From NCBI RefSeq assembly GCF_029227915.1, contig NC_079883.1, forward strand, positions 19,346,001 to 19,410,000: a stretch of DNA of 64,000 nt. The letters run 5' to 3'. A model generated the notes under the pieces. It was not told the origin of the DNA and made no database searches. It was given only the letters and a program-made list of their open reading frames with translations. This DNA comes from Hydractinia symbiolongicarpus. Lineage: Eukaryota; Cnidaria; Hydrozoa; Anthoathecata; Hydractiniidae. Position numbers and translations under genes: made by a program. Below are positions 18,500-31,290 of this stretch, piece after piece; position 1 is the stretch's first letter, and each line of letters starts with the position of its first letter.

Positions 18500-19060
18500 A
18501 CAGACCGGCTACCGCAAGCAATGACAATAGGAAGAGTAAATTATTCCCATACACCCATCCCCTAATATCACTCTTTCTTCTTCCGCAAAATTCGACGACC
18601 TCGGATTCGTCTTGACGTCACAAATTCTTTTTTTTTATAAATAACAGGGTCCAAGAGTCCGCACATAGTCGAAGTTGACTGAGTTAACAGCGAATGTACC
18701 TCGAGTGGATAAATCTTGATATTCAACGAACGGTCCTGCAATATCTGCTTAGTGGTCGACTATCGTAAATACCATAGTACTTTGGTATAGCACGTCGAAG
18801 GAGAGTTAAGCCTCAACGAACACTCCAGAGTGGAGATTAAATTAATAACCCGGGAACTCGGCGCGAAGGAACCTCATTAAACGGTTATAATAAAATTATG
18901 CGTTGCTTTAAACCAATTACTAGTTTTAGATACACAGAATTTTGGCATTGGTAAATTCTCCTTAACGCAAACAAAGAAGTGGTCGAAGTCTAAATCCGCC
19001 CCTGTCTCGTCCCGATATTTTTGCCTTTTAACGTCCGACGTTACGCTCTTTGTGTCCTTA
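18500..19060 (+). repeat. Dispersed repeat R2, copy 1
   Basis: From CCGGCTACCG to TCTAAATCCGCCCCTGTC this stretch matches 35,290-35,880 in order and orientation, with moderate divergence (shared landmarks TACACCCATCCCCTAATATCA, GGGTCCAA-AGTCC, AATAAAATTATGCGTTGC). It is an unclassified repeat without a recognised gene. The flanking stretch 19,061-19,482 holds nothing recognisable. Confidence 0.6.
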
Positions 19061-19482
19061 TTATAACTACTCTGGAGAAACCCACAATGCATTGCTTATT
19101 TATTAGTCTAAACATAATATGTAGCCTTTCTGTGCGAAAGTTATTTTCCACTTTGATGTTCATTTTACACATTCAATATTTGATTTATGTTAATGATGAA
19201 TTTTAACGTCACCGTCCCCTTAATGTTCACTTGCATATTACGTGGCGGTGAAGAGATAAACCATCCGGCTTAAAATCGTAAAATCGCTGGTACGAGTCCT
19301 TCCTCCAGTTAGCCTGAAATGTGTTCTTGTTATTTTCTAATTCGTACCTCAAACGAAATAACTTTATTTATTATTATCTCTATTTCTTTATCACTTATAG
19401 TAGAGTCAGTCTAGAAAGGATTGGAGCGATTGTAACAGAAGCAGCAGCAACAAGGTATAACGCTAAAATGCTAGTAAAATAT

Positions 19483-20430
19483 TTACAGGCCTAGCCCTAA
19501 TGACAGAGATAGAAATTTCTCAATGCTGTCGTCAACATAACCGTTTTTCGCATTTACAGATTTCCATCTCCCATAATTTTGAAAGAGGTGATCATTTACA
19601 TTTCTATTGGCTGCTACAGTAGCATCACCTCGTCGGAAGCTATGCATCCCAAACCGTTTCTCTTCAACCGATGTTTTAATGTATTTCAGGATTGCAGATC
19701 TAGCTGTTGAATATGAAATTGGTGTATTTTTTCTTTCTGATGCAATATGTTGCAGACGTTTTGGAAAAGTTCATTAGCCGGAATAGAAACTCTTCATCGT
19801 CGCTGATGCAGGCCATGTTGATGTACTTTCTTAGAACTTTCACAGGACATAAGTCAGATGATGTTTTGGAAATAAACACCCAGCATCCGTCACGGTTTTC
19901 GATTTTTCAATAAAAAGCTTGACATAGGATTCTTTGAAATTAACGTCTGACAGTTAACGTCTGACAGTTTTATAACCTCGTTATATCTAAGAAAGCCAGT
20001 AATATTGTCACCTTTCGTTTTATAAATTTCGTGGATCTGATCTACAGTGATAGCTTGTTTCCTCTTTTTCGGATAGGGGCAGATTTGTTTAGCTGCAATA
20101 TCGTATTCGTAGGATCTGCGTAACTAGAAATATTGTGAAAATATTTTATTGCGTAATAGCTACTTTCGATAGCATTAAAAGATTCACCTGACTGTATTAG
20201 GCTGACAAGGAACAAGACGACATGTTCGGATTTCGATGGCATTGGAAGGACTTCCGAAAACGCACCATTTTCTCCATTTATTGAAATAAGATTGGTATTT
20301 CTTTATTGCGTTCTCCGCACGAGCATGTAGGAGAACGTCGATTGACTTGAAAAGCAACAATGCCTTCTTTATATCTAAAGAGCGCAACAAAGAGTCTTTA
20401 AAATGTCCTTGTTTCAAGATCCGAGAAGTA
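19483..20430 (-). pseudogene. DIRS tyrosine recombinase
   Basis: The N-terminal core-binding region (ARAENAIKKYQSYFNKWRKWC) is at 20,417-20,240. After a frameshift comes SKSEHVVLFLVSLIQSGESF, then GFLRYNEVIKLSD with the first catalytic Arg. Near the 3' end are GMHSFRRGDATVAANR (the H-x-x-R box), NYGRWKS and NGYVDDSIEKFLSLS with the nucleophilic Tyr, ending in TAA at 19,483-19,485. Several frameshifts and a stop near 19,900 break it. The enzyme integrates circular cDNA without target duplications (family knowledge). Confidence 0.85.
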
Positions 20431-20449
20431 TTGCTCTCAAATCAATAGT

Positions 20450-20960
20450 CATGGATAAATTCCTTGTAACCATTTCCATTGTGCAGGAGAGGCCAAAATT
20501 GTGCGGAAGGCCAATGCGTAAAATAAGCACCCCTCGGATTTCGTTCGAAGATTTAATACTTTGATAAGAAGAGATGCAGGGGGGACGAACAAATTATTTT
20601 CGAAACGCCAATCTTGAGAAAAAGCATCTACAGCCTCTGTACCAGGTACGAGATATTTTGAGTTAAAACGGTCAACCTTTTGTTATCAAAGTTAGCGAAC
20701 CTGTCGATGGTAAACGGTCCCCATTTAGTGTTCAGAAATACGAAAAAATTTGGAGTTATTTCCCAATCATCAGGATCAACGTCCAACGAAATATTGGACT
20801 ATAAATCAATAAAACTAGTTTTTGTAAATCAGGTTTGCTACTTCCATTTTTACTTACATACATTGCTGCTTTGTTATCTGTTCTCCAAGAAATACAAGTG
20901 TTTCTCCTGGAAGATGAATTGATGTGTTGGTCCCTACGTCTTATTGTTGATGATGGAACA
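20450..20960 (-). pseudogene. DIRS RNase H region
   Basis: The conserved segment CISWRTDNKAAMYVSKNGS followed by KPDLQKLVLLIYS is the RNase H core typical of DIRS. Downstream, in another frame, are DPDDWEITPNFFVFLNTKWG and DRFANFDNK, which normally follow it. The upstream join to Gag sequence near 20,950 shows where the RT was lost. Confidence 0.8.
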
Positions 20961-21458
20961 ATTTTTCTCCGTTTTTGTTGTTTTGACAACGCTCTCTTCT
21001 CAGCTGCTCTGATTTTTTTTCTCATCTGCAGAATCACTTGCTATACTATCTGATTCGTATTCCGCTACTGTGCCCCACCCACCTGGTGACTTGTCAGCGA
21101 TGCGTATGAGTTTGTTTCTTGCTTTGATCTCATCTACAGCGGTTCGAATTTTCTTTGTAGATCTTTTTCTAAAACTATTTTGAACTAACTCCATAATTTC
21201 TTCGAGGTTTTCTCAATTCTTGGTTGAATTCAAACTGCTTCTTATTCGCCTTATATTTAAATTCATGCTCTCTCTTTCTCTTCTTTGAGGTTTCTTCAGA
21301 TACAATGTCTCTTTAAATTGTCTTTTCAAAGTAGAAAGTTTTGCATCAAAGTAAGCCTTCATCCTAGCTGTACCAATTCTATCGACTTGTGATGAGTCGT
21401 AAGACGATACACTCGTAAAAAGACTAGGACACGTGATAAAGGCGCGCCAAAGAAACAA
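20940..21458 (-). pseudogene. DIRS Gag-like N-terminal protein
   Basis: A basic, helical region leads to NKLIRIADKSPGGWGTVAEY and SDSIASDSADEK, a signature of cnidarian DIRS first ORFs (recalled from the family), then RAAEKRALSKQQKRRK after a frameshift in an A-run. One in-frame stop lies near 21,210. Confidence 0.65.
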
Positions 21459-21968
21459 AAATCATTTATCCTTTTCGCAACCATTACGCAATCATATCGC
21501 ACTTGCTTATGAGTCAAGAAAATGCCTAACTCTATTTAACCACGTGACATTGTGCACTGCTGATGGATGTTTGCTACAATTAGAGAAAGAATTACTACTA
21601 TTTGAAGTTGGCCCATGAAATAGTTGTTGTTTATGTTCGCTGCTGGTTTCTACTAGTTAAATCTTGTACTTTATTGGTAATACTTCTAATTCTAACAACT
21701 AAATATTCATGGTTAACACTCACCCCCAAGTGGACAGTAAGAGAAATGTTTTATATCGAGCAAAATCGACATAAGCTCCGGCACCAAGTGGGAAAACAGT
21801 ATTTATTTAATTAGAGAAAAACGAAGTCGACCCTTGCTTTTCTTATTGTATTTATTTCTTTTAAATAAATAGGTCAACAGAAAACAGGTTAAAATTGCTT
21901 TACATATTTTAGAAAACTTTCTTTCGTATCACAGCTTGCCTTCCGACTGAATGTCGAAACGTCGTTTG
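21459..21968. other. 3' flank of the FAM161 gene
   Basis: AT-rich sequence without a gene. On the minus strand it holds the FAM161 3' untranslated region, including the polyadenylation signal at 21,851-21,856. Confidence 0.5.
21851..21856 (-). promoter_or_regulatory. AATAAA polyadenylation signal of the FAM161 gene
   Basis: The first AATAAA on the minus strand, about 115 bases after the stop codon at 21,969. Confidence 0.5.
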
Positions 21969-24153
21969 TTACTTATTTGCATAAGTGTAACTACCGTCAT
22001 CGCTATTATCTGGTATAATATCCGACACAGCGTCACGATCACTGTCGTCATAATCCTCATTTTTGTTGTCGTCATTAATACTGTGACCGTCATTACTGTC
22101 GGCGTTGTTACTCCTGTCCTCATATTTATCGCCCTTGTCAGCTTCCACGGACTCGCCGCCTGATTGAACGTCACTGGTAACATGGTTATAAGAATCTGCC
22201 ACATAACTACCTCCATCGCTTTCATTTTGGTCAAAACTGTTAGCAAGCACATCCACTGAACTGTCGGCGTTAAGCACACTTTGTAGTATATCACCCTCGA
22301 CACCAGCTTGTTGTAAGATTTCTTCGTATCGACGTTGTGCTCGGAGTTTTGCGTTTGTTTGTGACTCTCGCTCAAAAAGAAGGGGCCTTTCATCCAATTT
22401 GGAGTGAATTTCTTTTAAATATTCTTCATATTCCTTCCTGCGATCGTTGTCGGCTTCTCTGTAAATAACAAAAAAATAAAGAATATCAGCGGGTCGCTAT
22501 AAATTATCAAGCGTAAAGCGGCCTAAGAGTATTTGGACACATATATTTACAAAAGTCGTCATTATAAACTGACAAGTTATCTCAAAGTTACTTAAGAGTA
22601 CACACTTAAAACTTTTTAATTTAGCTTCCGTTTCTTTCCTTCGATTTCGACCAGGGTCTTGCGCAAGAGCTTTTCTTGCCACTTTTTTTCTTAACCCACT
22701 TTCCTTTTTCTTTTTCTTCTTCTCTTCGATGCTCTGTCGAAGAGATTGCCGGTGCGTCTTTTCTAAAGTTTGTCGTATGCGTTCTTGACGCAACCTCGCT
22801 GTTTCTGTCAAACTAAAATTAAAATAAAAAAGAAAAAGAAATAAGAGATGATAAAAGGTTTTTTATCACACGCTATTTTTCTTAATGACTCAGCTGGTCA
22901 TTACTTCTCTACCGCTCTAAACAATTTTGAACACGCAACTACGAATGTTTGACTGTCATGAGGATCTGATTGTTGGGTGATCATTTTGAGTAGGAACCTT
23001 CTAACTGCATACCTGATTCTGATTGCGGGAGACTCGTTTTTTCTAGTTGCACTAGGTGATCTTTCTGATCTCAGATAAAAACAGTCAAATTCGCGTGTTA
23101 GATTTTGACTTCTGTTAGGCGTACAGCTTCTATTTCCGCTACCAGAACGTTCCGGTCCTTGTTCAGATGATATGGACGCACGAAATTTTGACCGACGTGT
23201 TGGAACCTTTGCAGTGTGTAGATTAAAAGGATCGCAAATCGTCGGCGTGTTGACAGTTTTTCTTTCTTCAAGTTCAGCTTTAAACTTATTTTGCAGAACT
23301 TTAAAGTTCGGAATATCATGATGGATGTGAGGTTGGAAACTTTTTTGTTTACGTTTTTGCAGTTCTTTTTTCACACGTTTGGTTTTAGCACTCTCTGGAT
23401 ATAATCGCATATCACCACGGGTTTTCATATTTAGTGGTAAAGAGGAACTTGCTAACATTTCTTCTGCTCTTAGTTTGATTTTTATTTTCCGATATTCCTC
23501 TTGTTCTGCTAATCTATCAGCCAAGGTTAAATCAAACAGACCATCCGGAAACGGATTGGCTTTGAACTGTTTGTCCACCTTGTTTTGGTTCTGTTTTTTA
23601 TACAGATTATTTAATGACTGGCTTTGTTTTATATCTTTTTTAGCTTCCTCTCTTTTGATAAAAGAGAAAGGCTTTTCAGTTGATTTTAAAATCTCCTTAC
23701 TAAGACCTTGAATATAGCACCTTCTTTCTTTTTGGTGTTCGTTAATTTCTTGGTACAACGGAAGAAATGTTGTAGGAGGTACAGGCGTTGGAACGACCCT
23801 CTTCTTCATTTCTTTTTCTTCTGATAACCTTTTTTGTAATAACTCTTCCTCGATTTTCTCGATTCGCTTAGATTTCTTCTTTGCTTTAGCTTCCTCGCGA
23901 ATTGTCATTTGAAACGGTTCAGGTATAGTAATTGACGGCGACCAGTTCTTTTCTTTTCGCTTAGGTCTCGTATAAGGAATATACTCATCAACAGAAAAGT
24001 TTTCCCACATGTTTGCAATAACGTCGTAGGATGAGGACCTTCCACGAAATGATTTCTCCTCATCAGGCACTATATTCACATGACTTTCAGGAACTTTAAC
24101 TTTAAGCTGTTCATCAAGCTCATCCTCACTGGAAACTGAAGAATTCTCGTTTA
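21969..24153 (-). CDS. FAM161A: FAM161-family centrosomal/ciliary protein, 3' exons
   Basis: Three exons with consistent phases: 24,153-23,013 (acceptor TTTCAG, donor CAG|GTATGC), 22,812-22,606 (acceptor TTTTAG, donor TTAA|GTGTGT) and 22,458-21,969 (acceptor TTACAG, stop at 21,969). The first has the FAM161 domain signature: PEPFQMTIREEAKAKK, then PTTFLPLYQEINEHQKERR and KPFSFIKREEAKK. The second and third continue a long charged coiled coil (RRKEYEEYLKEIHSKLDERP, then LLFERESQTNAKLRAQRRYEE). FAM161 proteins bind microtubules at the basal body and connecting cilium in vertebrates (known). The acidic Asp/Asn/Ser-rich tail looks lineage-specific. The exon upstream of 24,153 is probably the one at 38,722-38,170. 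A or B paralogue status cannot be decided, so the symbol is a family label. Confidence 0.85.
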
Positions 24154-25311
24154 CTGAAACAGAAATTCGTAAAAAAATAGGACTTTTTATAAGCAACCAG
24201 TTTATACGCAACTGCACTAGAATCTGAAGGTTTTTAAGCAATTTAAAACGCGCAAAACATTACATCATAAGAAATCAAAATACGACTTCAACGACCAGCG
24301 TCGAAACAAATTTGGTGCATGTTGTCAAATTTCTCTCATGCTAAAGTACCAAAAATGTCATAATGTGTGCTAAATAAATGGCCCTGTTATATCTTTTTCT
24401 CATAATAAAGCACTAGTTTGCCTAATTATCTGTTACATGAATGTTTTTGGTATTATAGGAAATGAATAGATGAGGTCTTAAGATTCGAAATATTACGTAA
24501 CAAGGGAAATAATTGGGTTTCTAGATTTCGGGGTGAGGGGGTGGTGAAAATTGGCGAATTTGTGTGTTACGTATTTATGACCCCTTTGAACAAAAGTACA
24601 AATCAACATTCGCTAAGCAGCAGTTAACGAATAACTGTTCTGTCAATATTGGCACTTGTTTGCAACTCAAGTACCTGGATGAGAGTCAAGAGCATATATT
24701 CCTTTGCTGAAAAAAAATTAAACACAGTGGTTTGAGTTCGACCTATTCCCAAATGCTTTTTACACATTACTGTAGAAATAGAAAAGTCTGTGAAAAATCC
24801 ACTGAAACTCCCCATCCCTACTCGAAGTTGCATACCGCGAAGCCACTTCCATTCTCCTATTTATCTTTCAACTTCCCAGGTTAGGTATCCCCACAAAGTT
24901 TTAAGACAAATTTACCGCACCGTGAATTTAATATTCTTACTATTATTATTATTATTAAAGCATTATTAATTATTCATGAACATGTTGTCTAGACGTCTAT
25001 CTGGTTCTAAAGCGTGTATTATTTCTTGCACATTGACCTTTTGAGTAGTCCGTTTTTTTACACGCCATTCTTCAGAGTGTGCAGGGATTGAGCTAATTAA
25101 ATCGTTTTGTAGCCCCTTTAATAAGTGAACCTTAGCAACGTATATCTTTTGAATCCATTGCTATAATGACATACATATCCGTCATACTATACACTGGATG
25201 TTGGAATATGTTATAATATGTCAAACAAAAAACGTTTTTAGTTTTTTGCTTTTCTTCATCTTCGCAGAGCAAGATGGGTAAGGGGAACAACATTGTACTA
25301 TTATTAAGAAT
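24154..25311. other. FAM161 intron sequence, nothing recognised
   Basis: AT-rich with short poly-A and ATT runs (24,940-24,975) and no coding or repeat signature that I can identify. Confidence 0.5.
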
Positions 25312-25923
25312 TTGGAGATTACCACAAGCACAGGAGATGTTCGAAAAAGACGTCATTCTTCTGTGCCGGAAAATGAACACGAACCAGTTAGAAAAAGATT
25401 CACCATCTGTTTAAGTAAAAGAAGTTACGAGTGGGATCTTTCAGGCGATATGTCGGAATATTTAAAGAAAGTCTTCCTGGAATACATTCAAGAAAAGAAT
25501 ATATGAGAAAACATTTTATATTATAACTCAGTACCAAACATAGCTCTAGGGAGAAAAAATACTGAAAAAAGTTCACGAGATAGTAGTGCATATCATGGGA
25601 CCTATTTCTCGCTTGTGGTATGCCATGAAAAACTTCACCAAGGAGAGCATCAGTGACCATATCAATTACGAATTTAAGAAGGCGATAGAAAATGTGGTTA
25701 ACTCAACTGTACAAGCCAGTATTTCAATTACATACCAACGTCGGTTAAGTACTCTGCAACCGCTCATAAAGACGCCAAAACCAAGCAGTTTCTTAAGGAT
25801 AAAGCTGTTTTCTTTAAAGGAGAGGCAAACTGCGCACGGCACGTCTGCGAAATAAAAGTTCATGATGACAGTGTTGATTTTGAAGACCAGACCGACTGGC
25901 TTGGTCTGCTCCATAATAAATGA
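25312..25923 (+). pseudogene. DIRS Gag fragment inside the FAM161 intron
   Basis: The first open part has RKRRHSSVPENEHEP and KRSYEWDLSGDMSEYLKK, and the second, after a gap and frame change, IMGPISRLWYAMKN, SISITYQRRLSTLQ, then FLKDKAVFFKG in a third frame. This order (W-x-L-x-x-DM-x-EY; MGP-SRLW; SITY-RR) is that of cnidarian DIRS Gag proteins (recalled). It is opposite in strand to the host gene and broken, so it is a relic. Confidence 0.6.
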
Positions 25924-26760
25924 ATCAACATGTTACAGCCATCACAACAAAAAAGTCCTGAAACAAAGACTAAGACTATTTCGATATTGAAAATAGAGTT
26001 ATAAAAGTAATGTTTTACACACAAAAAAGGTATTATCACATAAAACTTTGCAGAACGACAACACACTAGACTCAACATATAAAGCAGTCTGTTAAAAATA
26101 TCAGTTTTGTTCAGAGCTTTATAAGTGCTGAATTATTTATAATTTAGTATTTTACACACTTGCTAAGTGGGTGGCTAAATTAAATAACAATGAGGTATAT
26201 TTTCTCGTTAATGCGATGATCACGGGTCAATACCTACAGAATAATTAAACAAGAAAAAGTTGAACATCAAAATAAAAATCTTAAACAACATGTGACGAAC
26301 ATATTTTTATTATTTTATATTACTGAACTTAATGAACAAATTTGTGAGTAAAAAAATAAAGAAAATAAAGATTCATAAATAATGTTGAAGATTTATTATT
26401 AAATTTGGCGCTATCTCATCTTAAAAACTCAACTCAAAACATGAAAAAAATATTGTTGTCAGGCATGACAGATATTCCTTAATTGCAAAGAAGTTTTTCA
26501 TTCAGTGTAGGAGTGCATGTTGTTTTATACACATGATGACTTCTTATGGCGCACTTGAACTCTGTTTTATTCTGATTTTCCTTTAATCATTTACAAGTAC
26601 GTCCTTTATTTTTCCAGTTAGGATCTTCATCAAATTTGTCCTTTTTTGACTCAAAAATTATATAATTGATCAAATAAGCAATCCAAAAATGAAGTTATAG
26701 CTCAAGAATTAATCAGTCACATGCGGGTAAAACAGACAAAAATCATTTGTCAACAACTAC
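25924..26760. other. FAM161 intron sequence, nothing recognised
   Basis: AT-rich and gene-free. It ends at the TATAGGGTCA terminus of the next element. Confidence 0.5.
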
Positions 26761-28273
26761 TATAGGGTCATTCCATGCCAACTTAACCAATGCTTTTATG
26801 TCGACCCTCACAGATTTTCTTGAAAATTTTACCACAAGTTTATATCAATAAGATATGGAAATTCTGAAATTTTTAACTTCCTACCTCGAGTGGTTCCCAG
26901 GATATGACCTTTAGAAATTTTCCCCATTCTGGCCATTTCTTAATATTAACAAAATCCTCTGTTTTCAGCATGCCATAATTTCATGTATGGACACCCAATG
27001 TCTTTGAAAGTCTGTAATATCATAGTATTCCATCCATATTTTTTAAAGAAACCAAAACTGATATTAGAAAATTTTTAGAATTCCGCCATTATGGATCAGA
27101 AAATGCTTGAAAATGCTTTTAGATGTTTTTTTTAGTATTTTGATGCTCCAGTAACTCAAATATCAAGATGAGATAAGGTCCACACTTGTTTTTTCTTTTA
27201 GAACAAACACTTTTCCATCATTTAATCTAAATTGAATCATTTTATTTTGATGGGGTTTCAAAATATGACCTTCCGAAGTACCACCCACACAGAATTTCCT
27301 AAATTTTCACAAAATTCCAGGTGAAAAAAAGCAGCGCGGGAAAAATTTTCTGGCTTTGAAAATTTCGGCAGATAATCTTCAAAGTATCCATCAGCACTTA
27401 AAAGAAAAGAAATCTTGGGATTCTGAGTGCTTGTATACATAACCTTACATTTAAATATGGTTGATTTTCGAAAAAAATGCATGCAAGTAATTTTTTGAGG
27501 ATTTTGATGCCTCGTTTACCCAAATATCAAAGTGTGAAAAGGTCTATACTATTTTTTTCTTTTAAAACTAATAATTTTCCATCATTTAATTTAAACTTAA
27601 TCATTTTATTTTTATGGGGTTTTAAAATATGACCTTCCAAAGTATTGCCTGGACAGAATTTCCAAAATTTTCACAAAATTTGGGAGGAAAAAAAGTACTG
27701 CAAGAAATAATTTTCAGTTTGGAAAATTTAATAAGATAATCTTCACAATATTATTATGGACTGGAAAGAAAAAAATCTTGGGACTTTGTATATTTTTATA
27801 CATATCTGTGTTTTCAAATGTAGTGAATTCTTTTTTTAAAAAAAAATGATTGTGTGCAATAATTTTTTTGTGATTTTTATGCCTCTGCAACCGAAATTGT
27901 TATGATGAATAATGTTCATGTTTAATTTTTATCTTTAAACCTATGGTTTACTAGCACTAAATTAAACCACAGCCATTATATATCAATGATGTTTCAAATT
28001 ATGACCATCCAAAGTAGCAACCACATAAAATCTCTAAAACATGTACATCTGGGTAATAAAATTAAAAATAGCACAACTTTTTAGATTTTGATGGCTATTA
28101 TTTCAATGAAAATGTTGATAAGCTCTCCACTTACTGAATTTTTGTTAAGTAAACCAAATAGTTTGTTCATTGTAATCATAAAATTTTAAGCATCTTATAA
28201 TTGATGAGATTTCAAATTATGACCTTTTTAAAATATAGATTAAACAATGAAAGTTTCCTTTGGTAAATCTCTA

Positions 28274-28611
28274 TAAATATTATGATAAAGTTCTAATTGA
28301 GTAACTACTTGGCACAATACCTGTCTGAGGATTAAATTGTTCCACTTTCTCTTTCTAATGGACCCTACTGGGAATATAAACTATTTTTGGAAAATTGAAA
28401 ATCTATTGAAAATCCCCTTAAAATCCCCTCATGAAGTCTATAAATATCATAAAATCCATATATATCATGAGATAGTTCTTATTAAGTAACTAGTTGACAC
28501 AATACCTGTCTGAGGATTAAATTATTCCATCTTGTGATTCCAATGGACCATCCTGGGAAGACAGGTATTGTGCCAAGTAGTTACTCAATTAGAACTTTAT
28601 CATAATATTTA
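28274..28611. mobile_element. MITE nested at the left arm's inner edge
   Basis: Inverted ends of about 54 bases (TAAATATTATGATAAAGTTC ... GAACTTTATCATAATATTTA), with ACTTGGCACAATACCTGTCT inside each arm. An internal direct repeat of AATACCTGTCTGAGGATTAA occurs at about 28,316 and 28,501. Length 338 bp. Confidence 0.7.
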
Positions 28612-28663
28612 TTGCGAAAAAATTGAGCTTGGCGAGCGAAGCGAAATTGTGGAGCACGTTTCC

Positions 28664-31290
28664 TACACGCGAGGTATACCAAGAGAATTATTGAGATTCT
28701 CAAAATTTCGATAGAAAAAAAATCATCAGCGTAAAGAAATAGGACTGATATTTTTGCACATAAAGCTAGGGTATTTTTTTTTCTAATAAAACAAATAAGT
28801 TTTGACCGAGGGGTTAAAGTATAAGTCTAGTGAAAAATGCAATAAGTACGGCTCGTACCCCCCACCCCCGGATTCTGACCCCCCCCCCCCGTCTTTTGGT
28901 CCGGATTATACGTCCGCCGAACTTGAACACACAAAGAGGAATATGCCGTGAACAAGAAACGGTAGTCGGCATTTTAGACACGTATATTTTACAGACCTAA
29001 AATATGCCTTATTTCTTTGTATTATAGCTAATTATTGTATAAATAATTACTTAATTATTTTGCAGTTTTGTTTCTAATACTATTATAGTTGTATTTTAAT
29101 GAAATAGTATTAAAACAGTTTTCTTCTTTGAAAAAATTTATTGCTAGTCCTGTTTCCAATTGACTTTACTTGTGTATTTTAAGCTTTTTTGTTGCTGTGC
29201 TTTTTCTGGAGATTTGAGTTGGATTGGAAAGCTCCTGTGTAAGGTACCATTTGCTAAAGAAATATTGAATTAATTTGTACAATTATAAGGCGCCGAGCTG
29301 TGTTTTATTTTATTGTTTCTAAGAAGATGCAAGAATACAATATTATCAATTTTAATTCGTTTTATCCAAATCAAGGTAAGGCTTAATCACACGAAAGGTA
29401 GCTAGCTAGAGCTCAGTTTTGTATAAAAGAATTGAAAGTAATTTGTAGAATACATATGGAGAAGCTGTATTACTACCTAACTGATAGCCAGATATAGGAA
29501 AACCTGTAGCTAGGGCGCAGACAAAACAAATAGCTCTGGGTGCTAGAGTGACCCAACCAACCGTTTTTTATCACAGTTTTTTATTTATTATATAAGTAAC
29601 CTGTTACAGTAATTAAAAAGAATATCCACTTTTGCTATCAGACCAACAGCAATGTAATTGTCAATAGGAATTAGTTGTCCGTACACCCTCCCTGAGAACA
29701 AGGTTTAAAACGACATTAAAACTGTCATTAAACAGAACTCCAAGGATGCCCAAGCCGCACACGTCCTCTAAACGGCGTGGGCATCTTCGAAACTGCTTGT
29801 AATTTTAGAACAAGGGTGCTGATAAGCTGCATACGCCGTGTAACGTGCAGGCGTTTTTGGGCAAGTTTAGCGTTTAAAAAAAAAATTGAAGTATTCACCC
29901 GAAAAAACCCACATAGACCATAAAATAAAGTATGTGGTAGCAAAGTTCTTAAAAGAACTGTTTTTGATGGTTTTTGATAAAATTTACTTTATAAATAACT
30001 TTTAAACTTTATTAACTCCTTTCTCTTAAAGCATATTTTTCCAACTATCGTCCACAAGGTATGTTACAAGGAATTGAATTTTGGAAATGCTCCAGGCAAG
30101 TTCAGGAAAGTGCTGGCGGTTTTGGAAGACAACCACTAATTTAATTGGAAAAGTTGCCCGAACTCGCCCTTATATATGTGGCCGTTTGCAGCTTATTGAC
30201 ACCCTCTTTTTTTAGAATATTCTCAGGAATAATAGACCAAGAGAAATTACATCACAGTTTCTTGTCCACCGCCCACATGTGTTTGAGAACAACCCACATA
30301 AAAAAGTTTATTATTTTTTAAATTATTTGTGTAAAAATTACCATTTCATTCACGATAAACCATTTGTCAGTCATTTTATTCATCCAACAAAGAATCCTAT
30401 CCAAGGTGCTTTTCTATTAGTGCCGAATTTAATAATTGACATGATTCAGCATAGTTTTTAAAAGGGTCTGATTGCAAAATATGATTGCCAAAGTTCAGCA
30501 CTTGTAATATTTGTGTATTTGTGTACTCAGCTTTTAAAACACAGACAAGAGACATTATAATTTCCTCTGGGTGATTACATTAATGTTGGTTGAAAAAAAC
30601 CTCAATGATGAGAAGCATATGTTTTTGAATGGGACAATAAACTTATTTAATTTCCCTTGGCCTTGCATCAATCAAATCCTGAAAAAATAAACACTTTTAA
30701 AATGATTTTGTTAGAATTGGAAACTGAACTTTGCATATAAAATTAGTAAAGTTGCCAAATTGTTTAGTGTTTTCTTTTATACTTTTCCGAATTAGCCTTA
30801 ATTATTTATGAGATGAAAAACAGTGCTTTCAATTCCATTGACTTAGCCATCCCTTAAAGGCACTGGAAGCTTCACTATATGAAAATGTTTTCTTTTTCTT
30901 TTAGATTGTGTACAATGGGAGTGAGTGATATAATCTTCCAATGTGGGTGGTGAAAAGAAGGCAAAACCGTTATTGTTTTTCTGCCCAAATTTGAAGCTAT
31001 TTAATAAATCTTGATAAAGTTAAAAAACTGTTTTGATTTGTTTGTTTTTGTTTTATTGTCTCCCGTGAGTTTTCGAAATTCGTTCCAGCAGATTCTGTGG
31101 CTTCTAGTGCCGGTACTTTTACGTGAAAAAAATACTGTTTTGTTGTAAGGTCATTTACGAAATCGTTAACGTTAGGACCAACTTCTGCGGGTTGTACAAC
31201 TCGATGTATTACATATCTTTCGGAATACTGCTAAAAGTGTAGTTTTGTATTGCGCTCTTTACTTTTATCATTCTGTGAGAAAAGGCGGTA
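28664..31290 (+). repeat. Dispersed repeat R, copy 1 (no SINE insertions)
   Basis: It runs from TATACCAAGAGAATTATTG to TACTTTTATCATTCTGTG and matches 44,306-47,325 at high identity apart from indels and two SINE insertions in the other copy. It contains a poly-C run (28,880-28,890) and no credible coding sequence. It lies between the inverted arms of the 6-kb element; 31,291-31,611 shows nothing further except a short CGTCCCCAG / GCGCTAGGGAC inverted pair. Confidence 0.75.
29813..30204. mobile_element. MITE with GGGTGCTGATAAGCTGCA ends inside repeat R copy 1
   Basis: Inverted ends GGGTGCTGATAAGCTGCATACGCC and its counterpart ending TGCAGCTTATTGACACCC. Related copies lie at 46,098-46,237 (internally deleted) and 47,787-48,027. 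Confidence 0.6.

Larger units (their letters stand above)
19483..21458 (-). mobile_element. DIRS-type tyrosine-recombinase retroelement remnant
   Basis: On the minus strand the order is Gag-like, RNase H, tyrosine recombinase, as in DIRS elements. The reverse transcriptase between Gag and RNase H is deleted. All three parts carry stops or frameshifts. Inverted termini were not located. Confidence 0.8.

Noticed and set aside
22497-22811. Separate small gene MTETARLRQERIRQTLEK.
   Set aside because: Splice sites and phases show that it is the middle exon of the FAM161 gene.
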